Shown here: one piece after another, positions 12,801 through 26,220 of the stretch
Layout of the letters: the number at the start of each line of letters is the position of its first letter
Numbering within the stretch: the first letter of the stretch is position 1
From: Hybos culiciformis
Lineage: Eukaryota; Arthropoda; Insecta; Diptera; Hybotidae
Reading direction: 5' to 3'
Length of the DNA stretch: 64,000 bases
Assembly (NCBI GenBank): GCA_964007475.1
Contig: OZ023273.1
Coordinates: 7,893,234 to 7,957,233 of the forward strand
Made by a program: the position numbers and the translations under genes
The notes under the pieces: model-generated
Seen by the model: only the letters and a program-made list of their open reading frames with translations
Database searches by the model: none
Told to the model about the DNA's origin: nothing

Positions 12801-15800
12801 TCAAGAAGTTCCAGCTGCATTGATTAATTTATCAGAAGATATTGAAGACTGTCTGTACATGTCAGACAATGCTAGTGATACACGAATTTGTATGTTTTGC
12901 AAGAAAATTGGTGAAACTGAGTCAACAAATGAGGCTCGTTTACTTTATTGTGGTCACAATTCATGGGTTCACATTAATTGTGCTATGTGGTCTGCAGAGG
13001 TTTTTGAAGAAATTGATGGTTCATTACAAAATGTTCACAGTGCAATTTCTCGTGGTCGAATGATAAAATGTCGATATTGTGATAACAGGGGGGCAACTGT
13101 TGGTTGCAATGCTAAAAGTTGTGGGCAACAGTACCATTTTCAGTGTGCTCGAAAAGTTGATTGCTCTTTTATGCAGGATCGAACTGTTTACTGTCCAGCT
13201 CATTTAGATTGCGCTAAAAAGTGTAAATCCCAGTTCGAGACAAATTTTGAGGTATTACGACCAGTTTACGTTGAATTAGATCGGAAGAAAAAGAAAAATT
13301 GTGAGCCTATAAAAATTAACTTCATTATTGGATCGTTGATGGTAAAAAAATTAGGTAGAGTATTACCAAAATTTTCTGACACTCCAGAGGCAATTATTCC
13401 AGTTGATTTTCAGTGTCAGCGACTATATTGGTCCGTGAATGAGCCTTGGAAAATTGTACAATATACAATTATAACGTCGATTCAACATAATCGTCGCTCA
13501 AATTATAACGATAATGGCAGAAATTTCACAGTCGATCATTCAAATACTTTTAACATAGTCCAGCTAGGTCTAACACAAATTTCTCGATGGCATAGTAGTC
13601 TGCTAGAAGATCACCTAAACAGCAGATCCAATCAACGATCAACTGTGAAACAAATTTTGGAAGCTGTTGGATGCCAAAACGTAGGCTCCTTTAATGAAAC
13701 GACGTCTGAAGAAGAACCTCAAAACAACGCTGATTTATTGCCACCTGAAGTTAAAGACGCCATTTTCGAGGATTTACCACATGATATTCTTGATGGCATC
13801 TCAATGTTAGATATTTTCCCTAAATTGATGATATATGAGGATATTTTAGCTGCAGATTCAAAATCTGAAGGGTTTTTTACAACAAGTGAGCTTTCAAAGG
13901 ATTGTGGAAATAATGATTCTTTATCAGCTGGTGATGAAACTTCTGTTAAAGATTTGGAACATTCTTGGTCGGGTAACATTAATGGAAGTGTAAGTTTGGT
14001 GGAAGATGTACTATTATCAGCATTTAGGCCTGGTCGTGATGATAATAGAACAACAAATAGCGATGCTATTTCAAGGAAAATTGGAGCTGCTAGTCGGAAT
14101 CAAAGATCGTCAAGTTTCACTTGGAGCTGCAAGTTGGACAACAATTCAATAAAAAGAAGAAAACTTTCAAAGGGCTTACCTGAAAGTGTTTTATTTTCAT
14201 TAGGAAGAAGAAAAGATGAACTACCTGTGAGACGAGCATCACAGAGTGATGAAGGAAAAGCTAAAACTTTTATATGGACCGCAGCTAAAGAACATTTGGT
14301 TGAAAAGCTTAAAATATCCCAATTGGATGGAATGGATGATTATATTGACATGGGATCAAAAGAGTCTCAAAATAACAGTTACCCTCTTATAGAACATTTT
14401 ATAATTGACCCCAATTCAATGGTCAAGTGTGATAGATGTCAATGCACTTATCGAACTCATGAATCTTATCAACGTCATTTAGCTCAATGTGAGTTATTAT
14501 CAACCAGTGAAAGTGAATCAGAGATAACATCACACACCCCAGAATCTCAAAGCCCTATTCAAAACTTTTCAATTGATTTAAATCAGAACAATCAACATAT
14601 ACAAAGTTTTTCACAAAATATGCCTATCACAAATAGTGCAACTTCAATTAAACTTTCTGTAAATAACCCAATCAATGGAATCCATCTTCAAAATAATAAT
14701 GATCTGATGGCAGGGCTAAATAATCAAAACATAACTCAGGTAAATAAAAATATTTCTTAAAGAATACCTTGCAGGCTATTGTTTTAATGACATAAACGTG
14801 TGACTTAAACGTGTATATTCTTTCTTTATGGTAAAACAATTCTTTGAAACCTTAAAAGACAATTCCCAGAAATTACTTTAATAGAACAATTACCAGAAAA
14901 GAAGAAATTATGCACATTACTTTCAAAAAGAAGACTTTTTGATCCATTGTTGTATTAATAACAAAATAAAAGAATGTGTAAAATTGTTCCCATTTAACAT
15001 TTAATTTTCCTACATGAAGTCCCAATTTTTCTATTCTGGGATTAGTTTTTTTAGTAATTGAATTTTTGGTACAGTCCTAGAATTTTTCTAATATTAACTG
15101 ATATAATGCTTAGGCACAGCATTGAACTTCAACTTCCCTTTATCAGAAATAAATTCATAAAATCCTTAATATTCTTTTTCTAATAGGAAATACAATTTCA
15201 GCGGGAACAGCAACCAACATTCCAAAATTTAAATCAATTATTCCAGCATTTACCATCAAACTCAGAAAATATGGCGTCAGTTGAAATTTCAGTAAATGAT
15301 AACAGTCAACAATTATTTTCAATATCACCACAAATTTTGGTAACTAATAACTCAAGTATGACGGCCGAAGAGAATCAAAAGAATCTTAAAGCTTGTATTC
15401 AACAATATACCACAAATAAATACAAAACGGGCAAATCAAACGATCAAAATATTAAGTTTACTTCGGCGGCCCAAAATCAGACCATAAATCAGACATGTTT
15501 AAAGCAGTCTGGCGCTACACTTCTTGGTGGATCCCAATCAAAACCTCTTATGCTGCAATCTAGTTCAGCTAATGGAACCGCCACAACTTCGCAACCGCTG
15601 ATAATACAACAAATGGCAAGTACAATGCCACCGAATATTGTTTCGTATGTCGACAGTAATAATACAATGCAATACGTTGCAATGGCGCCAGCTAATGAAT
15701 ACAAATCACAGCCACAAGCATCGTTTCTAGCAACGACTCCAGCTAATTCACTGGTACAGGGAGGTCCCTACCTTCAAACGGATTCTAGCGGAAATTTAGT

Positions 15801-18800
15801 TATAACAAATGGGTCGCAAGGACTACAAATGATATCAGCTCCATTGCAGATGGCTCAAACAAATGCTCCGCAGGTTATTGGTACTCTTCTTCAACCTCAA
15901 CAAATAGGCGTACAAATGGGTGATCAAATGATTTTAGGTACCGTACCTACCATAGACATGCTTTCTGCAAATTCTGCAATGCTATTGGCAACACAAGCAC
16001 CTCCAATGTATTATGGACTTGAAACGATTGTACAAAATACTGTTATGTCATCACAGCAATTTGTATCTACAGCTATGCAAGGCGTTTTAAGTCAAAACGC
16101 AAGTTTTTCTGCTACAACCACTCAAGTAAATATTTTGATTTAAAAATAAATTACAAAATTAATAACATAAAATATTTTTAAGGTTTTTCAAGCTAGCAAA
16201 ATAGAACCTATAATGGAGGTTCCCCAAAGCTATGTTGTTTTTAATGGTTTAGATGGAATTCAATTGCAACCATCGAATGCATCGCAAGTTAATTTGATGT
16301 CAACAACAAATTTACTACAACAGTCATCTGCACCAACGACAGTTCAACATCTCCAACCTATGCAATCAGTTTTTAATGTACAACAGCAAACACAACAACC
16401 TGCAACAATAATCCAGTCTGTTCCACATCAATCACACCAACAACAAATAATTTTACAAGCCCAACCTAAAACGTTAGTTGAATCTCCATCACCACAACCA
16501 CAAACAATACAAATTAATTCAATGCAAGCTCAACCAATCTTAACATCTGCAGCAACCACCACAACAGCAGCAACAATATCTGCAAAACCAATGGCAAAAT
16601 CAACGCCAATAATGGTGACTAAAATTCAACCACAAATTATGACTAACAACAATAAACAACAAAGAATACAGCAAAATTTAAATAAAGTTCAGCAACAGAA
16701 AATTATTGTTTCTTCTTGCCCTCAAATTCAAATAACATCAGGTACACCATTTCCATCATCATCTGTTGATTGTAGTTCAAACGTTGCACCTGTGGCAGCC
16801 CCTACTATTTCATCTTCAAAAATTATGAATAATGCAGCGTTTGATCCAATTAAGACTAATTTAATATTTTCCGGTCAGTTACCAAAAACAGCTCAGAGCT
16901 TAATTACATCTGCAACAGCGGCAGCAGCAGTACCTACAATAAAGAAAAAGGTTATACTCGCGCCCTCAAGCGTTGGGGAGAAGATTTTATATCAACAGAA
17001 TGAACAAAATAATCGCAAAATGAATATGATTAAACCTTTGAACAAGTTATCATCAGCCACTGTCCGACCTAAAATCGTTCCAAAAACAATAGCTACTACT
17101 GCTAACAAAATTACAAATTCATCACCGCAATTGATTGCACCAAAACCAGCAAACATAGCAGCTGTTAACATTTCAACTCCGAACAATGTTGAATTGAATA
17201 AAAAAATAGAAAATAAATTTCAAACAAAATTGTGTAATGACATTAGTAAATTTAATAAAAGCACTAAAACAACACCTAACTTAATCACGAATCAACAGAA
17301 TAATTTTAACAATATGATAAATTTAAATCAAATTCAAATTAAAAAAGTTATTAACTTACAACAAAATGAGCAAGATATTTGTAAAAATGTTGAGTCACAA
17401 CAACAATTAATACATCAACAGCATCAACAACAGCATCAACAACAACAGCATCAACAACAGCATCAACAACAACAACAGCAGCAGCAGTATCAACAACAAC
17501 ATCAACTGCTTTTATCCACTGACAACAAAAATAATTTAAACATTAATTTAAGCCAATTGTTTTCTATCCAAAAACAACAACAGCAACAACAGAAGATAGT
17601 TAGTCAATCGCAACAACAACAACAACAACAATCAATTAATTTGCCGTCGTCGACGTCAAGTAATAGTATTCAATTGCCATTTATGTCATCGATTTATGCT
17701 ACTAACTCAAATATTCCAACGAATATTGTTAATCCTATACAGCAAGCTACTCAGATTCCTGTTTGTAGGCCTACAAATCGTGTTCTACCAATGCAAACAT
17801 CTGCTAATCATCTTAAAAATCAACAAGCACATAACTTTAATGCAACATCTACTTCTACATATACAACTTCAACATCGGTAATAACAACGCCTGCTTCACC
17901 AACTCCTATAAATTTAAATATTTCAAAAAATAAATCACCGACTAACAAAATAGAAGAAATTGTTGAAAAAAATTTTTCATCTAATTTTATCAAATTAAAT
18001 GAAACAACTAACATTTCAAACAATAATGATTTACAAAAAAATTATGAAAAATTAAGTTATAGCTGTAATGGGAGCGATATTGGTTCTACTAATGGTACAA
18101 CAATTTTTATTCCCCATAACGATGTTGAGCAACAAAAATTAATGGAAAAATGTCTGCTAGCTGCGAAGATTGTGGATAATAATCTTGGAACCGCAGAAGA
18201 ACCTAATGTTCTTGTAAATAACGAAGATAATAATTTTAATCTTAAGTCTGAAGTTGAAATAAATAATCCAAATATTACAACCAAATATAGTGATGGTGAA
18301 GAAGATAATGAAGACGATGATGAATGTGTTAATCAAGATAACGATGATGAAGACGATGATGCCTTATCTGATGCAGCAACAGCGGCAGCAGCTGAGGTCA
18401 AAGAAAAAATTTGTGAAATATTAGAGACTTTAGAAAATGAGGATGATTGTCAGGCACAAATCATAATTAATTCAAATGATAAAAATTTGGATACTGTTGA
18501 TGTTAATCTTAATGATGAACATAATAATAGTAGCCCTAGTAAAAATAGTGCTAGTAATTGTAATAATATTATTGTAGCCGATAACACAAATTTAATATTG
18601 AAGGAACAACTGCACGGATCTAGAGAAAATAACAATGATGGTAACAACATTTTGGTTTTTTCTAAAAATGAAACCGATCAAAAAGAAAATGTTAGTCCAA
18701 ATATTTTAAATATCAATGTAGAGAATAATATTCGAAAACTAGATACGTATAATAAGCAGAAGGAACAAGGACCTAAATCACCAAGAATTCTGTTCGAAAT

Positions 18801-20783
18801 CAAAAGTGAAGATGGTTTTACGTTCAAATCAACTTCAATTACAAAAATTTGGGAGAAAGTATTTGAAGCTGTACAAATGGCTAGAAGAAATCATGGTTTG
18901 GCACCTTTACCTGAAGGACCTTTAGCTGATATGTGTGGAGTACAGATGTTAGGGTTAAAAACTAATGCATTTCGTTATCTTGTCGAACAATTACCTGGTG
19001 TGGAAAAATGTTCTAAATATACCACGAAGTACCATAAAAGAGAAAGCTCACCTTCATTAATAGATTATTTCTCAGATAATGAAGACTTAAAAGAAAATTT
19101 ATATGGTGCTTCTAGGTGCGAACCATTTGCAAAACGCTCTGAATATGATATGTTTGGTTGGTTAGCTTCAAAACATCGAAAGCAACCTGTTCAGTTAGTT
19201 CACCAGCCTCCTGAAAACGAATCGGTACAAAGGTAAGTGATTTTGTTATAATAAGTCAAAGATAATCATTATTTTGACTGCATTAAAGTGTCTTTACAAT
19301 TTTGAAAATATAAAAACACAAGTTGTGATTGTGTTTTCTCGAACTTTTTAATTTCTCGAGAATAAATTTAAACAATCTTAGATGTTCGGTTCGGTTCCCT
19401 ATATTTTACCGTGCAATGCATTTAATTTGTATTTTTTTAATTTTGTGATTTTTCAGGTACTCATAGTTAAAAAAACATCGTTTCCTAGCTTAATTTTAAT
19501 TAGATGTGATTTCGTGCGTATTGTTTTTTTAAATTAGATTTAAAAAAAATGAAAATTGTCTTCTTAAATTCACTTACCGAACAAATCAATTAAAAAAATA
19601 TTGATAAAAAATTAATTTTTGGAAAATATATACAATTGTGATAAATTTCTTAAAAAAAATTAAATTAACTCTATGAAATATTAAAATTTTATATGAAAAC
19701 AAACATGTTTTTCATTTCTTAGGATAATCATTCTAGAATCAATCGTGGAATAAATATAAAAAGAATTGTCGCTTATATAATTTCAAAATTATAATACATT
19801 TTCCCTGCTTGGTATTTTTATTTTTAGAAGAGGAACAGGAAGTAATTTGCCCATGGCTATGAAATATAGGACATTAAAAGAGACCTACAAAGATTACGTC
19901 GGAGTATTTCGATCAAATATTCATGGAAGAGGACTTTATTGTACTAAAGATATAGAAGCCGGTAATGTATTTAAAATTAAAATATTAATTTATGTAAATT
20001 TACGAAATAAAAAAATTTTGTTTTTATAAAGGTGAAATGGTTATTGAATATGCCGGAGAATTAATACGGTCTACTTTGACTGATAAGAGAGAAAGATTTT
20101 ATGATGGTAAAGGTATTGGATGCTATATGTTCAAAATTGATGACAATTTCGTGGTTGATGCAACAATGAGGGGTAACGCAGCTCGTTTTATAAACCATTC
20201 TTGTGAGGTAAGTAAAACTTGAAATCTTAAAGAGCTTAAATGCAATGGACTGAAAATTATCCACCCTTGTCAGTAGTTTATTCAAAGCAAATTGCTGAAA
20301 TTTCGATGCTTTGATCAAAAAGTTGAATTTTTTCAAAAACATCAACATTTTATTCGATTTCGTTCCAGAAATGAGTTCATATTTCATAGCTTATAATTAT
20401 TTTTTTTTTTTTCAAATCAAAAATTTATAGCTAATAGCTCTCATTTAATAATCCTGAACAACTTATTTGCAATCTTGCAAAAGTTTTATTTTTGAATGTA
20501 GGAATGTAGAGATCAAACTTTTTGTTATAGATGCAATATATCTGTATGATGTATTTTTAAAAAACTGTTAATTTTTCTAATATAATTATTTTCGAACTTT
20601 TATTTTCAGCCAAATTGTTACTCGAAAGTAGTGGATATATTGGGGCACAAGCATATTATAATTTTTGCTTTACGTAGAATAGTTCAAGGAGAAGAATTGA
20701 CATATGATTATAAATTTCCGTTTGAAGATGTTAAAATACCTTGCTCCTGTGGTTCCAAAAAATGTAGAAAATATTTAAACTGA
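3859..20783 (+). CDS. trx: Trithorax, histone H3 lysine-4 methyltransferase (KMT2A/MLL1-type)
   Basis: Complete gene of ten coding exons: 3859-3996, 8024-8924, 9119-9325, 9385-9552, 9881-14739, 15187-16125, 16183-19232, 19828-19961, 20032-20207, 20610-20783. All are GT-AG and in phase, encoding 3581 residues, close to Drosophila Trx. The start MGKSKFPGKPSKLINKKRIS matches the known Trx N-terminus. Domains: nuclear-receptor-like C4 zinc finger 419-507; PHD1-3 about 1031-1098, 1098-1150, 1178-1233; interrupted bromodomain-like region about 1241-1430; extended PHD 1475-1582; FYRN about 1622-1670; Taspase-type site QLD/GMDD with cut after D1954; C2HC finger C1988/C1991/H2004/C2008; Gln/His-rich tracts about 2808-2887; acidic stretch about 3107-3155; FYRC 3272-3355; Win-like GASRCE with R3382; SET about 3441-3558 with NHSC 3520-3523 and Y3556/Y3558; post-SET Cys 3569, 3571, 3576. 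No CXXC domain is seen, as in Drosophila. The family acts in the nucleus in a COMPASS-like complex (WDR5, RbBP5, Ash2) and maintains Hox expression. The donor of exon 2 (GTTATA) is weak but phase-consistent. Confidence 0.97.
3997..8023 (+). other. Large first intron of trx
   Basis: It separates the 46-codon first coding exon from the rest. It contains a short GTA/TAG microsatellite (about 4112-4134), several TACCTACC/GGTAGGTA words typical of many insect genomes, A/T homopolymers (for example 6539-6580) and one less AT-rich island at about 6800-6965. The short open frames in it (such as 5834-6052 and 7326-7547) have no coding character. Confidence 0.6.
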
Positions 20784-20784
20784 T

Positions 20785-20790
20785 AATAAA
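20785..20790 (+). promoter_or_regulatory. Candidate poly(A) signal of trx
   Basis: An AATAAA lies two bases after the trx stop codon (20781-20783). Further AATAAA/ATTAAA words occur downstream, so a longer 3' UTR is equally possible. Confidence 0.3.
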
Positions 20791-21329
20791 TGAAAATTTA
20801 AACTTTTGTTTTTAATTTCTATTAAACATATTAAAAATGTGAACAGTATTTTAATTAAACATCAAACAAAAGAGAAAATAATTAATAAATAGTATTAGGT
20901 AATAAAATTTGTATAATTATTATAGATTATTGTTTAAAAGTATTTGATTTATTTAAACAACATAAAATTTTTATAAAAAAGAAAATTTAAATTTTTGTAA
21001 ATAATTAATAATTTTAAAATTTTATTTTTTTAGCGATAATAATATTTTTAAGCAACTCCTTTAAAATTTGTATTCTTTTTTGCTTGAACAAAAAAATATT
21101 ATTGAATCATTTCTTTCTATATTAAGTGTAAAATGTTGTCGGCCTTTTCATAATTTGTGTATGTTCTTATTTTAAAATAATTTTGTTGTAATTTTTAATT
21201 ATTTCATATATGTTTAGCAACTGTGAATAATGTTTAATTCTGACTTGAAAATAGTTTTTATAATATTGGGTTTTTGTTTTTCTAAAATATGTATATAAAA
21301 TTAAAATCAGGTTTAAATAAAACTTCCTT

Positions 21330-21509
21330 TCAAATGTTCGAGAGGCTACACTATTTAATTTCGCCGCATTAACAGTCACAACGACATCGGAGAATATGGC
21401 AAAAACAGTAAAGCCTATAAATTTAAACAATGTCGCTGGAGCGGAGCAAGTTTCTCCTCTAAATTTAGTGCATGTGCAGGGAAAAATCATTCTAATAAAG
21501 TATACTTAA
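21330..21509. other. Unassigned coding-like island, possible exon or relic
   Basis: A less AT-rich block with open frames on both strands. The plus frame runs from 21330 to TAA 21507-21509, with an ATG at 21396 giving 37 codons (starts MAKTVKPINLNNVAGAEQ). The minus frame runs 21490 to 21167 with 107 codons, but its distal half is low-complexity. No splice-linked partner exon was found on either strand and the protein was not recognised. It could be a tiny gene, a relic of a gene or transposon, or a conserved part of the trx 3' UTR. Confidence 0.25.
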
Positions 21510-23064
21510 CTAAATTTTGTGCAATTATTTTGCACCATATATTATCCTTTTAATATGGTAACGTTAGTTACAATAAGGGTGTACGTATAAAGTAAAAAAT
21601 GGTTTTGGGGTAAATTTTTCGTTTTAATTTTAAACAATTCGAAAAATCAATTTGGAATGTTTCCGGTCGATGTTAGAAAAAAACTAATGTAATAATAAAT
21701 AATATTTGCCAACTTATTTGTAAAATACTATTTTCAAGCTCTAAGATTACTTTTTTCAAATGAAGAAAAAAAAATAGTTTATTTATGTTAATATTAACAT
21801 TATGTAATTTATTCTTATCTTTAAAAAATTCTTCTCACTAAATTTCTACCATAAAAATTAACTTACTTATAAATTTCAGAACATTTTAAAAGCAGCCTGT
21901 TTTGTGCCCAAAAACAAATTGTATTGAAATATAAAAACTTATTTATTAATATTATTTAATTTAGATTGTAAAATATGTTATCATTTTTAATTGTTTTTTG
22001 AAATAAAATATTTCTTCAATACGCACTTTTTCTTTTGACTTTTTTCTCGAATTTCAGAAACTAATAGCGAAAAATTATTTTCCAAAACTTTATTCTTTTA
22101 AATTTTTTGCAAGTAGAGCTCCAAAGGCTGTTAAAGATATTTTATTCACTTAAAATTTTGACGCTAGAATGAAAAGTTTGTCCAAACAATAACTTCAAAA
22201 TAATATAAAGGTTTCATAATTTTTAGTAAACAATTTTTAAACAAGTTTTTCATGCGATTAAGATTAGTAAATTTCTTAAAGTTTTCTCTAAAACTAATAA
22301 TTTTAAAAATAAAACAATAGTAATTTAAAATTTAAATATATATTTATATAATTTTTGACTTATTAATAGCAATTTCGTTTTAACAATGAAAGCAGGAAAA
22401 TTTAATTTAATTAGGAACAACAATTTTACGATCTATGAATTTCATTTGGAAAAATTTTTAATCTTGGTTTTTTGTTCTGAAGATTAACTTATTAAGCGAG
22501 GTATTAGACATGTTATGCAACGCTAAAGGGGAAATAATTCAACGGAGACAAGCGATAAATAGAAAATCCAGGGAAATATGAGGTGGTCTAGCAAGTACCT
22601 AATACCAAAATAATAGCGATGCATGGAAAAATTATTCCCAAATTTAAAGCTAAGCCGCTCATTTCATCATGTACAAAATAATAAATGATTAAATAAGGAC
22701 TATACATTTCATTACTAATCTAGAGAAAAAATATACCTATTACTAGGTAAATATGTAATTGTTGTAAATAACTTAAGAAGTTTAACTTCCCCCATTAGCT
22801 TATTTAGATGACGCTCACACATTTTTTTAATAATTTTTTAACGATTTTTTTTTGAAGAATTTGATGTTCAGAATGTAATGAATGGATAATGCAATAATCT
22901 AGTTAACATTATATATATATAAATTGAAAAAACAAATGTATTATAATTCTTAGCAGGGAACAACAAAAGAAATTTCAATAGTCTTGTATTTATAGTATAA
23001 CAGATTATAGAACTTTTTTTCAAGATTGTAAAAATTAAAGTAGAAAGTAATTTTTTAGATCTTT

Positions 23065-23070
23065 TTTATT
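23065..23070 (-). promoter_or_regulatory. Candidate poly(A) signal of the Kelch gene
   Basis: TTTATT on the plus strand (AATAAA on the minus strand) lies about 270 bases past the stop codon at 23339-23341. Confidence 0.35.
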
Positions 23071-23338
23071 GCGTTTTTAATTAATTTATTTATTTGTGAT
23101 GGTTATATGGTGATGAATCAAAATATTTTCTTTTCTAGGCACCTTGTTGTCTTTCTGATTGTAGAATCTTTTTTCTTGGCAATTGAGGTCTTTCTTTACT
23201 AGAGTCGTTTACATTTTGAAAACAAAATAAAACTGAAATAATTTTTTTTTTTTAAATATCACGATTGTCAGTATTTGCACTCCTTCAGATTGAAAAAACA
23301 TTTGTTGATTATTAGGTTCCATTCCTAAAATCGTTTTA

Positions 23339-26220
23339 TCAATCATCGTTTTCATTCTCACTTTCATGTTCACTATTATTATTCTCTTGATTTGAATTAT
23401 TAGCAATATTTGCCATTAATAATGGCAGTGCGGTTAAATTATTATGATGGTAAACAAATTGATGGGTTATTTTCCATTTGCCTTTTAATACATCATAAGA
23501 AGCTATGTGATCCTTGAATAATCCATATAATTCATTTTTCATTTCAAATACTTCAGAAGGATACCTGTCGTATTGGGTTCGAATTGAAGTCCATTTTTTG
23601 ATTTTGACATCGTATCGATCCATTCTACGTCCATTATTACAAACAGAATAAATAGAATCTTCAAAAGTTGCACTGGATGAAATACCATTCAAATAAGAAG
23701 TTTCATGCTGTAACTCCCAAGTACCTTCTCTGGGATCCATTCTCTCCATACAAGAATATGTATTTAGACCTCGATTTTGTCCACCAATGACATAAATCGC
23801 ATTTGAATGACAAGACAAACCCATCATCTCTCTAGGTTTGCATAAATTTTGCCAAATTTTTTGAGTACATGTTGTTAAATCTAAAGATTCAACATAATCA
23901 AGTGATTTACGACCGTCCGAACCTCCGATTGTGAATAATACATTATTTAATATGCAACTTCTATGATAAGCACGACCATATTTCAAAGGTAGAAATGGTG
24001 TCCATTTATTTTTATATAAATTATAACAAAACGTTAAGTCAGAAACAGGTTTTTTAGTCCTATAACCACCTTGATGATATATAATTGCACCATGGTTAGC
24101 AAAACTTCCAGCTAAATGATCTTTGGGAACCATTTTTATGGAGGCAAAAGCTTCAGAATTTAATTTATATAATTGTGGTGTAAATTCTCCGGTAGTTCTT
24201 TTAAATACTGCTATATCTCTATTAAACGGACATTCTAAATTTATTTCTTCTGAGCTGTATAACCAATTTTTTAACTTGTAATCGGGAATATTTTTTAATA
24301 ATTCTTTTGAATTTAACAACTCTAAAGTAATATGATTTGATACAATTGTTGACAAAATTTCGTCAAGATAGTCCAGCCTTTTTGCAATATCAAAATTTAT
24401 CCATCTTAAAATCAGAATATAAATATGATCTTCTGGATATCTTTTAACAGTTTTATCATTTAGAATCATTTTCAACTCATCAAATGGAATATTTAAGAAT
24501 TCTTCTTTAGTATAAACCTCATGGAAATTCGATAATACAAATTTAATCAGTTTTTCTGTTAATTTTTTTATTGATTGATTAGCAGAAAATTCAATCAAGT
24601 TCATATAATTGTCCAAGGAAATATTGTTTGCCTTTAAAAAAATAATATAATAGTTTAATTAAATTTTGTTGCCCATATTATGAAATTTATGACTAAACAA
24701 TAACTGAAAACGGTAAGACAGGGCCACGCAGAGCCAAAATCAAATAAGAAAATTTTATTTTTGATAAAATACGAAAAACAAATACTTAATTGTGCGGTTA
24801 TTGTAGCTAGTCTCGAACTTGTTTACACTACTTCTTTTCGGGGGAAATTCAAAGTTATTTTCATTCAAAAACTTATTTCAATTACCTATTGAGGAATACC
24901 AACAAGTACTTACAATAATTTTTTTTCATTAATTTCTAAACCAATCTGAAAATAATTGACCTAGTCGAGTTCAAAAGGAAATTATTACTGTATTTCAAGG
25001 AAAAATTTGAATAATAATGGGGATAATGATTATTGAATTTTAAAATCAATTGTTTATTATATACTTAAATAGTAAATTTTTAATAAACAGAATAAATAAG
25101 TAAGTTAAAAAAATAATATTGACCAGAAAGTTGTATATCGATTATGAAGTCGGAATGAATTTTTCTTATTATATATAAATAAGTAAAGTAATATACTTAT
25201 AAAAATTATTTACCAAGTAATCCAAGCAAATTTCTTCTGCACAATCAATTTGTAAATATTTTGCTGTTATAAAAACTTCCTGAATATTATCTGCATTTAA
25301 TAATAAATTTCCTGTGTATATAAATTCTATTAATAATTTGAATGCATCAAAATTAACATTTTTCATTTCAATAATATTTTTTGTATTTTCAGTGAAATTT
25401 CCATTAAACATAGTCATAAAATAATAAGAAGATGAGCATAAAACATTTTTATGTGCTTTTATTTCACAACTGCCAACCTTTATTACTATATCACACAAAA
25501 TATTGTCAATTCTTAACTTATTTAATCCAGCCAATACTACCTAAAATAAAAAATTATAATTAGGGAAATAATTTTGGATGAAATATAAAGCAAAAGGATT
25601 TTTTTTGTTAAAGAGCTTGCGAATTGTTTGAATAATTTTCTTTCTTTATCACAATAGGTAATATAGGTAGAATGCCGGAATTCAACTATAGTAGATGATA
25701 ACAATTATTTTAGGTTTCATTATATTGTTCCACATGATTCCGATGAATTTCTAAGCAAGACAAATATTGATTTATTGTAGATTTTTGATCTATTGGGGTA
25801 GGTAACTACATATACCGACAATTTCAAGTTGATTCTAAAGTTATTTAATCCTAACAAGAATGATTCCTGTTTTTTAAAAACTAATTAGAAGATACCTAGA
25901 GGAGGTACCTATTTCAAGTACCTAGAACTCACCCTAAGTGCGAACAAGTGTAAATATTTCTGAACAATTTCACTTTTATGATGACTAATGATAGATAGAT
26001 CAGAATTTCTGTACCAACCTACGCCCATCTATATTATATTCCTACTTACCTTTGAAATTTTATTGCCATTAATTTTTGTTCCTTCTTTAATTTTCTTTTT
26101 TCTCCTATTTCTGTTGCTTCTATTGTTGCGGTTATCATCATCTGATGCAGAGTGTGACGAAGAATCACTGCCCTCATTTGCTGACGAATCCGTTCCCCAA
26201 TATTCTATTTCGCGATTCAT
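23339..26220 (-). CDS. BTB-BACK-Kelch protein, divergent Kelch-like family member
   Basis: Three coding exons on the minus strand: 26220-26050, 25540-25214 and 24631-23339. They join in phase 0 at GT-AG introns and give 596 residues, the usual Kelch-like length. Residues 1-57 (starts MNREIEYWGTDSSANEGS) are Ser/Asp-rich then basic. The BTB domain is about 62-166 (exon 2), BACK about 167-285, and Kelch repeats about 330-570. The Gly-Gly blade hallmarks are clear in three blades (HQGGYR, TIGGSDG, VIGGQNRG) and eroded in the next ones (SVCNNGRR, LYGLFKD). The tail is Asn/Glu/Asp-rich. Family members usually act as substrate adaptors of Cullin-3 ubiquitin ligases, the BTB dimerising and binding Cul3 and the propeller binding the substrate; here this is inference from architecture. 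I could not match it to a named gene. It is convergent with trx and divergent from mRpS11. Confidence 0.9.

Larger units (their letters stand above)
20784..23338. other. Intergenic region between the convergent trx and Kelch genes
   Basis: AT-rich and mostly featureless. It should contain the 3' UTRs of both genes. The only part that looks different is about 21325-21510, listed separately. Confidence 0.5.
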
